From: an uncultured Bacteroidales bacterium
GTDB taxonomy: Bacteria; Bacteroidota; Bacteroidia; Bacteroidales; UBA932
Assembly: GCA_947305045.1 (NCBI GenBank)
Contig: CAMZCW010000098.1
Coordinates: 1-8,267 of the forward strand
DNA: 8,267 nt
Direction of reading: 5' to 3'
The notes beneath the pieces are model-generated. The model did no database searches, was not told the DNA's origin, and worked only from the letters and a program-made list of their open reading frames with translations. Position 1 is the stretch's first letter. The number at the start of each line of letters is the position of its first letter. Positions 1 to 4,530 of this stretch are shown one piece after another. The translations under genes and the position numbers were made by a program.

Positions 1-103
1 TGATGGTTTTCTTCCCCGTTTTGACGAGGTCCTGCGAGGTAACCGTATTCCCATCCTGGTCCAGCACCTCAAAGGCGGGCATTTTATCACCAATCTGTAA
101 CAT
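1..103 (-). CDS. bcp: Peroxiredoxin, Bcp/PrxQ type (thiol peroxidase), 5' part only
   Basis: Only the first 34 codons are inside the window; the gene runs off the left edge. The translation begins MLQIGDKMPAFEVLDQDGNT and continues with a TSQDL stretch and a TGKKTI segment. This is the usual opening of thioredoxin-dependent peroxiredoxins of the Bcp/PrxQ group (xxGDKxPxFxLxDQDGxxVxxxDLxGKK). Family members reduce hydrogen peroxide and organic hydroperoxides in the cytoplasm through a cysteine that would lie about ten residues past the visible end, so the catalytic site cannot be checked. It sits downstream of sodB on the same strand across a 107-base gap. Pairing a superoxide dismutase, which makes peroxide, with a peroxidase makes functional sense. 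The ATG is the first in frame and has only a weak purine-rich stretch in front. Another AhpC/TSA-type peroxiredoxin cannot be ruled out. Confidence 0.72.
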   Translation of the reverse strand, partial: MLQIGDKMPAFEVLDQDGNTVTSQDLVKTGKKTI

Positions 104-119
104 AGTCAGTTCTTTTCCG

Positions 120-150
120 CTAAGTTACACATTTTTTGAGGAATGGCAAG
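120..150 (-). promoter_or_regulatory. Possible bcp promoter (Bacteroidota type)
   Basis: Read on the minus strand, a TAACTTAG box (120-127) lies 19 bases after a CTTG (147-150). This resembles the Bacteroidota consensus TTTG-N19-21-TAnnTTTG with mismatches in both boxes. It would place the transcription start a few bases before the bcp ATG at 103. The match is imperfect, and bcp could instead be read through from sodB. Confidence 0.3.
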
Positions 151-181
151 GGGGGATGGTTGCGCTCTTGTCATATCGGCG

Positions 182-195
182 CGGACGCTGGTCCG
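182..195 (-). terminator. Short GC hairpin after sodB, weak terminator candidate
   Basis: A perfect 5-base stem, CGGAC/GTCCG, with a 4-base loop lies 15 bases past the sodB stop codon. No T-run follows on the minus strand, so it is not a classical intrinsic terminator. It might protect the mRNA 3' end or be chance. Confidence 0.2.
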
Positions 196-209
196 TAAGT
201 GCCTGCAGG

Positions 210-794
210 TCAGCGGCCAGCCCGGGCGGCGATAACACGCCAATCCACAAGCTGCCAAAGCGCAGAGAGATGAGCAGCACGCCGATTCTGATAATCCAGG
301 TAGTACGCATGCTCCCATACATCGAAAGTCAACAGCGGCTTCAGGCCCTTCACCACCGGATTAGAAGCGCCCTGCTCCTGCGTGATAACCAAGTTACCCT
401 CCTTATCGGCCGATAACCACACCCAGCCGGAGCCAAACAGGCCCGCGCCTTTGGCCTCGAACTCCTTTTGGAAAGCCTCAAAACTGCCCCACTGCTTTTC
501 AATTTGAGCGGCGAGTGCCCCCTCTGGCTGCTGAGCTGCCTCATCGGCAGGTTTAAACTGCGTGAAATAGAGGTTGTGGTTCAGGATTTGGCCGGCGTTG
601 TTGAATAGGGCGCCATCGGCCTTACAGACTATTTCCTCCAACGCCATGCCCTCGAACGGGCTGCCCGGCAGCAGGTTGTTCAGGTTATTCACATACCCCT
701 GCAGGTGCTTGCCGTGGTGGAAAGACAGGGTTTGGGCAGAAATGACCGGTGCCAGAGCGTCCGGTGCATATGGTAAAGTGATGAGTGTAAACAT
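210..794 (-). CDS. sodB: Superoxide dismutase, Fe (or cambialistic Fe/Mn) type
   Basis: This 194-residue cytoplasmic enzyme converts superoxide to oxygen and hydrogen peroxide. Length and sequence fit FeSODs of Bacteroidales closely. The four expected metal ligands are present: His26 (in SFHHGKH), His73 (in NNAGQILNH), and Asp158 and His162 (in FDVWEHAYYLDYQNRRAAH). Gln69 occupies the active-site glutamine position used by Fe-type enzymes; the preceding Gly68 is near the residue linked to metal choice, and Bacteroidales relatives are often cambialistic, so Mn use is possible. The frame stays open upstream to an ATG at 890, but the ATG at 794 starts the conserved MFTLITLPYAPDAL and has AAAGGA about 8 bases before it. 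Upstream, a TATCTTCG box at 816-823 suggests its own promoter. The flavodoxin gene at 889 diverges from it, and bcp follows downstream. Confidence 0.95.
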   Translation of the reverse strand: MFTLITLPYAPDALAPVISAQTLSFHHGKHLQGYVNNLNNLLPGSPFEGMALEEIVCKADGALFNNAGQILNHNLYFTQFKPADEAAQQPEGALAAQIEKQWGSFEAFQKEFEAKGAGLFGSGWVWLSADKEGNLVITQEQGASNPVVKGLKPLLTFDVWEHAYYLDYQNRRAAHLSALWQLVDWRVIAARAGR

Positions 795-815
795 AATGTG
801 GTCCTTTATTTTACG

Positions 816-823
816 CGAAGATA
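816..823 (-). promoter_or_regulatory. sodB promoter -7 box (Bacteroidota type)
   Basis: On the minus strand the sequence reads AATTTGTATCTTCGCG. TATCTTCG is a one-mismatch version of the Bacteroidota -7 element TAnnTTTG and lies 21 bases before the sodB ATG, giving a very short leader. I see no good TTTG at the -33 position, so the upstream box is weak or absent. Confidence 0.5.
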
Positions 824-888
824 CAAATTTTTCTCGTAATACCAGCGCCCCGCGTAGCGGCGAACCGATGTCGCGAGAAAAGGCCTTC

Positions 889-1485
889 ATGACTCGATCA
901 GCCCCATCTTATAGCAGTTTCACCATCCAGCTCCTTAATGGCAGCACACCCATCGACGGAACCAGCAAGACACTTACCAACGGTTCCATGGTACTCGAAA
1001 CCGGCAAAATCTACCGCACGCCTTCCGCAGGCATCGGCCCTAAAAAGGTCCTGGTTGCTTATTTCACCTTCACCAACAGCACCCAAGCGATTGTAGAATC
1101 CATGGCCGATGTGTTGGGGGCCGATATCTATCAGATTACGCCCATCGAGGCTTACACCAGTGATAACAGCAATTATTACGACGAGAATACCCGTGCTTAT
1201 CAGGAGCAATATGGTCCTGCATCGGCCCGTCCGGCCATCCATGCAACGCTAGGCAATACCGACTACGATGTCATCATGCTGGGCTTCCCCATTTGGTACG
1301 GCAAAGTGCCGCGGGTTGTGCTCACCTTCCTGGATACTTACGATTTCTCCGACAAGACGGTCATCCCCTTCTGCACCTCCGGTTCTTCCGGCATCGCCAC
1401 TGTTCAATCGGAGCTGCAAAGCACTTTTTCTTCCATCAAATGGAAGAGTGGTGCACGCCTGAATGATATAACGAGAATCAGTTAA
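889..1485 (+). CDS. Flavodoxin-domain protein, C-terminus lost by frameshift
   Basis: This is the flavodoxin half of what looks like a flavodoxin-cyclophilin fusion. Residues 52-58 (KKVLVAY) form the first beta strand, followed by TFTNSTQ as the FMN-phosphate loop, a shortened form of the usual TxTGNT. Later blocks ARPAI, YDVIMLGFPIWYGKVPRVV, FLDTYDFSDKTVIPFCTSGSSG are typical of Bacteroidales and Firmicutes flavodoxins, which carry electrons on bound FMN. The frame ends with DITRIS and a stop at 1485, but shifting one base back near 1467 restores YNENQLKTWLMELGI, the expected last helix, and runs into the next gene. I chose ATG 889 because AAAAGG lies five bases upstream; ATG 868 is an alternative, and the frame is open back to 574 only as the shadow of sodB. 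Residues 1-50 match nothing I know, and there is no signal peptide or lipobox. It may be a pseudogene. Confidence 0.75.
   Translation: MTRSAPSYSSFTIQLLNGSTPIDGTSKTLTNGSMVLETGKIYRTPSAGIGPKKVLVAYFTFTNSTQAIVESMADVLGADIYQITPIEAYTSDNSNYYDENTRAYQEQYGPASARPAIHATLGNTDYDVIMLGFPIWYGKVPRVVLTFLDTYDFSDKTVIPFCTSGSSGIATVQSELQSTFSSIKWKSGARLNDITRIS
1462..1470 (+). other. Frameshift junction between flavodoxin and cyclophilin-like parts
   Basis: Frame 1 reads L-N-D up to codon GAT (1465-1467) and then turns into ITRIS-stop. In the frame of the downstream gene, a TGA at 1464-1466 is followed immediately by YNENQLKTWLMELGI, a normal flavodoxin C-terminal helix. One missing base here (for example GATTAT reduced to GATAT) explains both observations. 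There is no heptameric slippery site, so a programmed shift is unlikely. A real mutation or a sequencing/assembly error remain. Confidence 0.7.
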
Positions 1486-1496
1486 AAACCTGGCTT

Positions 1497-1862
1497 ATGG
1501 AACTGGGAATCAATAACATGCCTATCAAACTCACCATTGGCGGGGCCGATTTTACGGCCGAACTGGCCAACAATGCTACCGCCCAGGCCTTCAATTCTTT
1601 GTTGCCGATGACATTGGAAATGACGGAACTGAACGGCAATGAGAAGTATAAGTATCTGGATACTACCCTACCCACCCATGCTTCTTGTCCCGGGACTATT
1701 CATGCCGGTGATATCCTCCTCTACGGCAACAACTGCGTGGTGGTGTTCTACAAGACCTTCAGCACCAGCTACAGCTACACCCAGATTGGAAGGATAACCA
1801 ATCCCAGTGGATTAGAGGCCGCCGTAGGTAGCGGAGGAGTATCTGTCCAGTTTGGACATTGA
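1497..1862 (+). CDS. Cyclophilin-like fold domain protein (C-terminal half of split fusion)
   Basis: The 121-residue frame from ATG 1497 carries a small beta-barrel domain of the bacterial cyclophilin-like type. Recognisable blocks are IKLTIGGADFTAELANNATA (residues 10-29), ELNGNEKYKYLDTTLPT (45-61) and PGTIHAGDILLYG followed by VVVFYKTFSTSYSYTQIGRI (65-100), ending in GSGGVSVQF. In many gut bacteria this domain is fused to, or encoded directly after, a flavodoxin. Its biochemical role is not settled, and peptidyl-prolyl isomerase activity should not be assumed. The first seven residues (MELGINN) are really the end of the flavodoxin helix, since the frame is open back to 1467 without an ATG. 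The full-length ancestral product would therefore span 889-1862. If the piece is translated alone, it may start at ATG 1497 or ATG 1518 (MPIKL); neither has a convincing ribosome site. Confidence 0.75.
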   Translation: MELGINNMPIKLTIGGADFTAELANNATAQAFNSLLPMTLEMTELNGNEKYKYLDTTLPTHASCPGTIHAGDILLYGNNCVVVFYKTFSTSYSYTQIGRITNPSGLEAAVGSGGVSVQFGH

Positions 1863-1902
1863 ATAAGGTCGATTTCCGTGAGCCCCTTAGAGTCAACTTT
1901 TT

Positions 1903-1932
1903 GGCCGCCCTAATACCGGGCAGCCTTTTTTT
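1903..1932 (+). terminator. Intrinsic terminator after the flavodoxin/cyclophilin-like region
   Basis: GGCCGCCC (1903-1910) pairs with GGGCAGCC (1918-1925), an 8-base stem with one C-A mismatch and a 7-base loop. It is followed directly by seven T (1926-1932). It lies 40 bases after the stop at 1862 in the right orientation to end the plus-strand transcript before it meets the oncoming TAC operon. Confidence 0.8.
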
Positions 1933-1968
1933 GCCGTGAAATGTAACCACCTCTGCATGAAACACTTA

Positions 1969-2008
1969 CGCAATTTCACCCATACAAAAGCGCACAGGTG
2001 AAATTGCG
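1969..2008. repeat. 12-base perfect inverted repeat between converging genes
   Basis: CGCAATTTCACC (1969-1980) and GGTGAAATTGCG (1997-2008) are perfect reverse complements separated by 16 bases. Neither side is followed by a long T-run, so it is a poor intrinsic terminator. It could be a bidirectional 3'-end hairpin, a protein-binding site, or the scar of a small mobile element. It lies 58 bases past the stop of the SecB-like gene, at the edge of the AT-rich block. The rest of 1863-2065 holds only the terminator at 1903 and no gene. Confidence 0.6.
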
Positions 2009-2065
2009 CAAATCGCTGACTATTAGCCATTTCCATTTTACGGAAACTATCATGGCGGTTTTTGT

Positions 2066-2527
2066 TTACTTCTCTTTATCGACCAGGATTCTGCAACTGG
2101 AGATGAGATCTTTTGTCTTGAAAAGCGGGAAGGGATAATCGTATAAAGGAGAGCCTTCCAGTTTTGCAGAAAAGTACCCTCGGACAGTGCTAAAAGATAC
2201 CGGGATAATGACACGAAGCAGATTCTCATCGATGTTTATCTCATGCGACGATTCGTCAATATGCATAATCTCCGGAAGATTGGTTACTTTATAGTGATGT
2301 ATCATACGAATTTCGGAATAATCTTTCCCCTTTTCACCATACTTTAAACCAATCTGCATATCAATGTTTTCTTTATCCTTGACCACAAGAGCAATGCTAT
2401 GGGATACCTGTAAACTCTCTGGAGTGATAACGGGATTCAGTTCCCGGGTGTTATCGAAGAATCCTTCCAATTCCATCGAATACAAAAACACGGAATAATC
2501 CTTATTGGAGGTTGGCTGCGGCTGCAT
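2066..2527 (-). CDS. SecB-like chaperone of a toxin-antitoxin-chaperone module
   Basis: The third gene of the TAC operon encodes 153 residues, close to the SecB family length. The best match is at the C-terminus: VIIPVSFSTVRGYFSAKLEG (residues 106-125) and then YPFPLFKTKDLI (131-142). This follows the SecB pattern of a strand, a helix starting (S/P)xxTVRG or PYxRE, and a proline-rich segment ending in NF/DP-type residues. The N-terminal half is predicted beta-rich (DYSVFLYSMELEGFF; VSHSIALVVKDKEN), as in SecB. In known TAC modules such solitary SecB-like chaperones bind the antitoxin tail and keep it folded; they are not the housekeeping export chaperone, although some can replace it. The ATG at 2527 overlaps the antitoxin gene by 26 bases, which implies translational coupling. 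Family assignment is from motif and context; a more remote SecB-fold protein is possible. Confidence 0.75.
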   Translation of the reverse strand: MQPQPTSNKDYSVFLYSMELEGFFDNTRELNPVITPESLQVSHSIALVVKDKENIDMQIGLKYGEKGKDYSEIRMIHHYKVTNLPEIMHIDESSHEINIDENLLRVIIPVSFSTVRGYFSAKLEGSPLYDYPFPLFKTKDLISSCRILVDKEK

Positions 2528-3107
2528 AACTTTCTTTATTATAGTGGGTGTTTTCTACAATTTTTTTTGCGATAACCTGCCCCGTACTCCTTTCTTTGTA
2601 ATGCTGACAGTAGTACATTGAGACAAAAAATGGAAGAACTATTGGGACAGATGCGTTACTGATACTATCACGTAACCGATTATACTCTTTTTGAGTAAAC
2701 ATTCCTTTGGACGTATCCAACAGGGCCAGCATATTAACCTTTTGCTTAGCAAGATAAATTAACTTCCCGGCTGATTCAGTTGGAATGGTTCCATCCTCAT
2801 ATAAGCGATATTGATTGTCTCCCAGGCCCAGAATTTTGGACATGGTCAAGGCCGATAATCCGTATTGGCCGCGAATCTCTGCAATCTCTTGTTGAGAGGG
2901 TATTCCATGACGCTGCCTATATTGGCTATAAACCTGTGCCAGAGATTTGTCATCCAATTCATTATCGGTAAATTCCCGGCCGGTATCCACACAGCGATAA
3001 TAGTAGCTGATGTAGGAATATTGCTCCTTGCGGAATACTGTAGTCGCCTGTTCAGAACAGATTTCAACAGCTCCACCTGTAAACGGACTCCTTTTGTTAG
3101 TCTCCAT
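2502..3107 (-). CDS. mqsA: MqsA-family antitoxin with C-terminal chaperone-addiction-like tail
   Basis: This 201-residue antitoxin has three parts. Residues 7-46 (SPFTGG ... YRCVDTGREF) correspond to the MqsA N-terminal zinc-knuckle domain that covers the toxin, but the first knuckle has Ser7 and Thr10 where cysteines would be, so zinc binding is doubtful. Residues 70-121 (IPSQQEIAEIRGQYGLSALT, then MSKILGLGDNQYRLYEDGTI) are an Xre-type helix-turn-helix, which normally binds the operon's operator. Residues from about 150 onward are an extra tail containing VLPFFVSMYYCQHY, far more hydrophobic and aromatic than the rest. MqsA relatives without chaperones end near residue 130, so the tail fits the chaperone-addiction domain (ChAD) of TAC antitoxins. 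The ATG at 3107 overlaps the toxin stop by 11 bases. The frame extends upstream to 3176, but that part lies inside the toxin gene and lacks family similarity. Confidence 0.85.
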   Translation of the reverse strand: METNKRSPFTGGAVEICSEQATTVFRKEQYSYISYYYRCVDTGREFTDNELDDKSLAQVYSQYRQRHGIPSQQEIAEIRGQYGLSALTMSKILGLGDNQYRLYEDGTIPTESAGKLIYLAKQKVNMLALLDTSKGMFTQKEYNRLRDSISNASVPIVLPFFVSMYYCQHYKERSTGQVIAKKIVENTHYNKESYAAAANLQ

Positions 3108-3486
3108 AAGTTTTCTTAATGGTCTTTCCTGACAGGGGGAAAGACATGTCAAATTCTGCGAAGTGAAAAGAAACACAAAAAATGTTTTTGGATTTTAAGA
3201 AATACACCTTGATATAGCATAATTCATTCTGAATAACCTTTCCAAAAACCCAATAGTCCTCACCGTAGGGATCATCATTAGGTTCAGGACCTTCAAAGTA
3301 ATCATCCGGGACCAGTTTTAAAAGCCATTTGTCCCGTTCTGCAGAGCACCATTCCATCGCGGCTAAGAAATCCCTGTTCTTGGGCCGCGGGGCATAAGTA
3401 ACGATGCTGCTAGTGAATTGCATACGGGATTGGAGCAAATCCAGGAAAGCCTTCACTTGTTGTCTTTTAGCATCATTCTTTGCCAT
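3097..3486 (-). CDS. mqsR: MqsR-family toxin (predicted mRNA interferase)
   Basis: The first gene of the TAC operon encodes 129 residues. Signature blocks of Bacteroidota and related MqsR-like toxins are present: DDYFEGPEPND (61-71), YWVFGK (78-83), YIKV (91-94) and FCVSFHFAEFDM (103-114). E. coli MqsR, a ribosome-independent mRNA-cleaving toxin with a RelE-like fold, aligns through YLKI and VSFK at the same places. Its catalytic lysine and glutamine are not obviously conserved here, so cutting activity is inferred from the family. It is about 30 residues longer than E. coli MqsR, mostly at the N-terminus and in the EGPEPNDDPYGED loop. ATG 3486 is the first codon of the frame and sits 23 bases after a strong Bacteroidota -7 box. 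Toxin-first order matches other MqsRA and TAC operons. Confidence 0.83.
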   Translation of the reverse strand: MAKNDAKRQQVKAFLDLLQSRMQFTSSIVTYAPRPKNRDFLAAMEWCSAERDKWLLKLVPDDYFEGPEPNDDPYGEDYWVFGKVIQNELCYIKVYFLKSKNIFCVSFHFAEFDMSFPLSGKTIKKTYGD

Positions 3487-3487
3487 A

Positions 3488-3502
3488 AATCGTTGTACGA
3501 TT
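3488..3502. promoter_or_regulatory. Inverted repeat in the toxin leader
   Basis: AATCGT-TGT-ACGATT is a palindrome with 6-base arms and a 3-base centre, ending one base before the toxin ATG. In RNA it would form a small hairpin over the ribosome-binding region; as DNA it could be a further antitoxin operator. No Shine-Dalgarno sequence is visible in this leader. Confidence 0.35.
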
Positions 3503-3508
3503 GATTTG

Positions 3509-3540
3509 CAAATATAGTTAACTTTCTATTCACGCGCAAA
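3509..3540 (-). promoter_or_regulatory. TAC operon promoter (TTTG-N20-TATATTTG)
   Basis: On the minus strand TTTG (3537-3540) is followed after exactly 20 bases by TATATTTG (3509-3516). This is a full match to the Bacteroidota primary sigma-factor consensus TTTG-N19-21-TAnnTTTG. Transcription should start within about ten bases, giving a leader of roughly 15 bases before the toxin ATG at 3486. The -7 box overlaps a perfect 10-base palindrome, ATTTGCAAAT (3504-3513), and the -33 box touches the palindrome at 3540-3565. Confidence 0.8.
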
Positions 3541-3565
3541 TATTTCAACGAATAAGTTGAAATAT
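3540..3565. promoter_or_regulatory. Candidate operator: 10-base perfect inverted repeat at the -33 box
   Basis: ATATTTCAAC (3540-3549) and GTTGAAATAT (3556-3565) are perfect reverse complements around a 6-base centre, GAATAA. The repeat begins on the last base of the -33 element. MqsA-type antitoxins repress their own operons by binding palindromes through the helix-turn-helix domain, so this is the best operator candidate. A weaker palindrome, ACAT-GAT-ATGT, follows at 3569-3579. Confidence 0.6.
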
Positions 3566-3642
3566 CGCACATGATATGTCGCAAATGAGGGAAGGTATAA
3601 ATTGCTATTAGGTCAGAATGTCTCTATTCGTTATTGCGGATG

Positions 3643-3656
3643 GCCCGAAAAAGGGC
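3643..3656 (-). terminator. Weak hairpin after the jetD-like gene
   Basis: GCCC (3643-3646) and GGGC (3653-3656) can pair across a 6-base loop just past the jetD-like stop codon. The stem is short and no T-run follows on the minus strand, so Wadjet transcripts may read through toward the TAC promoter region. Confidence 0.2.
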
Positions 3657-3660
3657 GCGC

Positions 3661-4530
3661 TCATTCCACATACCCCTCCTGATCATAGCCCTTCTGGTGG
3701 CGGTGGATGAACGAGACCAGCGGGAGCAGGCGGGCATCAGGAACGTCCATCTTCCCAAAACGCTCAAACTGAATCTGATAGCGTTCACGGCTGCCCATAG
3801 CGAGACGCTTTTCAATGTCATCCGGGACGAAGAAGGCCGATCGGTCGGGGCCCAGGTAGCGGTAGAACTCGGTAAGGTAGATGTGGATGCCTGCCAGATC
3901 AAAGTCCCCGAAATGCACATAGAAGTTGGGAATCTCCTGCAGCCAGGTAATCAAATCCCGCGACTGGGGGTAGCGGGAGACCAGCAGAAAAGGCGGGGCG
4001 CCGTCGCCACCGAACTGGTCCAGGATCTCTTCCCATACGGCGCCCTGACGCTCCGGGAGACGGAAGTTTTCCATGTTCTCCACCCCCACAACCAGGACGT
4101 TGGAAGGGATGCGAAACTCAAGGAAGTCACTGATATAGAGGAAACTGCCGGGGCAGGGGCACAGGAGCAGTTTCCGCTCCCCGAGGCGCACGCTCAGCGG
4201 GACTATCACATTCACAGGAAAGCCTGGGCAAGAGCGCACAGCAACGGCCTTGGAGTCTCCGAGGAGCTGCACCTGTTGCGCACGGGAATCGGCCCCGGAA
4301 AGAACCGACACCGTCTCCTCCAGCTTATCCGGTTGCAAACCCTTGCTCCTGAGATACACATCAAATGCAGCCCTGGAAATTACTTTCAAGGACTTCCGAC
4401 TGCCCCGGACGATGCTTGTTACCCCACCTTCGGAGAGGATTTCATCCAGCCACTCCGGCGGGAAACGGCTGAAAGGCACCGTCTCCCCCAGCCGTAATGC
4501 GGCAAACGCCTGAATCAGAGAAGCTCTCAT
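3661..4530 (-). CDS. jetD: JetD/MksG-like Toprim protein, compact form (predicted Wadjet nuclease)
   Basis: This is the last gene of the Wadjet-type operon, 289 residues. In known Wadjet systems JetD is the nuclease that cuts DNA after the SMC motor has extruded it; it carries a topoisomerase-VI-like Toprim domain. The Toprim acidic residues are visible: Glu151 at the end of VLVVGVEN (145-152) and Asp209/Asp211 in HFGDFDLAG (206-214). Residues 1-65, including PPEWLDEIL and SRAAFDVYLRSKG, look like a winged-helix region. The C-terminus ends in HRHQKGYDQEGYVE, like other JetD proteins. It is about 100 residues shorter than canonical JetD (DUF3322 plus DUF2220), so the N-terminal arm is reduced. 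The start overlaps jetC as ATGA (4 bases), with AAGGAGG at 4541-4547, an unusually clear Shine-Dalgarno sequence for this phylum. It may belong to a Wadjet variant. Confidence 0.82.
   Translation of the reverse strand: MRASLIQAFAALRLGETVPFSRFPPEWLDEILSEGGVTSIVRGSRKSLKVISRAAFDVYLRSKGLQPDKLEETVSVLSGADSRAQQVQLLGDSKAVAVRSCPGFPVNVIVPLSVRLGERKLLLCPCPGSFLYISDFLEFRIPSNVLVVGVENMENFRLPERQGAVWEEILDQFGGDGAPPFLLVSRYPQSRDLITWLQEIPNFYVHFGDFDLAGIHIYLTEFYRYLGPDRSAFFVPDDIEKRLAMGSRERYQIQFERFGKMDVPDARLLPLVSFIHRHQKGYDQEGYVE

Noticed and set aside
574..888. Upstream extension of the flavodoxin frame to an ATG at 574
   Set aside because: It runs antisense through sodB, has no family similarity, and the ATG at 889 has a ribosome-binding sequence.
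795..890. Longer sodB start at 890
   Set aside because: The extra 32 residues are unlike any SOD and would cover the TATCTTCG promoter box; the ATG at 794 starts the conserved N-terminus.
898..1242. Minus-strand open frame with a hydrophobic start, a possible small membrane protein
   Set aside because: It lies opposite the conserved flavodoxin core, and its hydrophobic stretch is simply the complement of polar codons there.
2026..2064. Plus-strand hairpin GCCAT/ATGGC followed by GGTTTTTGTTT as a second terminator
   Set aside because: The stem needs a large asymmetric bulge, and a much better terminator already exists at 1903-1932.
3108..3176. Longer antitoxin start at 3176
   Set aside because: The added residues lie wholly within the toxin gene in another frame, and MqsA-like similarity begins only at METNKRSPFTGG.
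3634..4497. Long plus-strand open frame opposite the jetD-like gene
   Set aside because: It is the mirror of a GC-rich real gene; its translation has low-complexity composition, no recognisable domain and no ribosome site.
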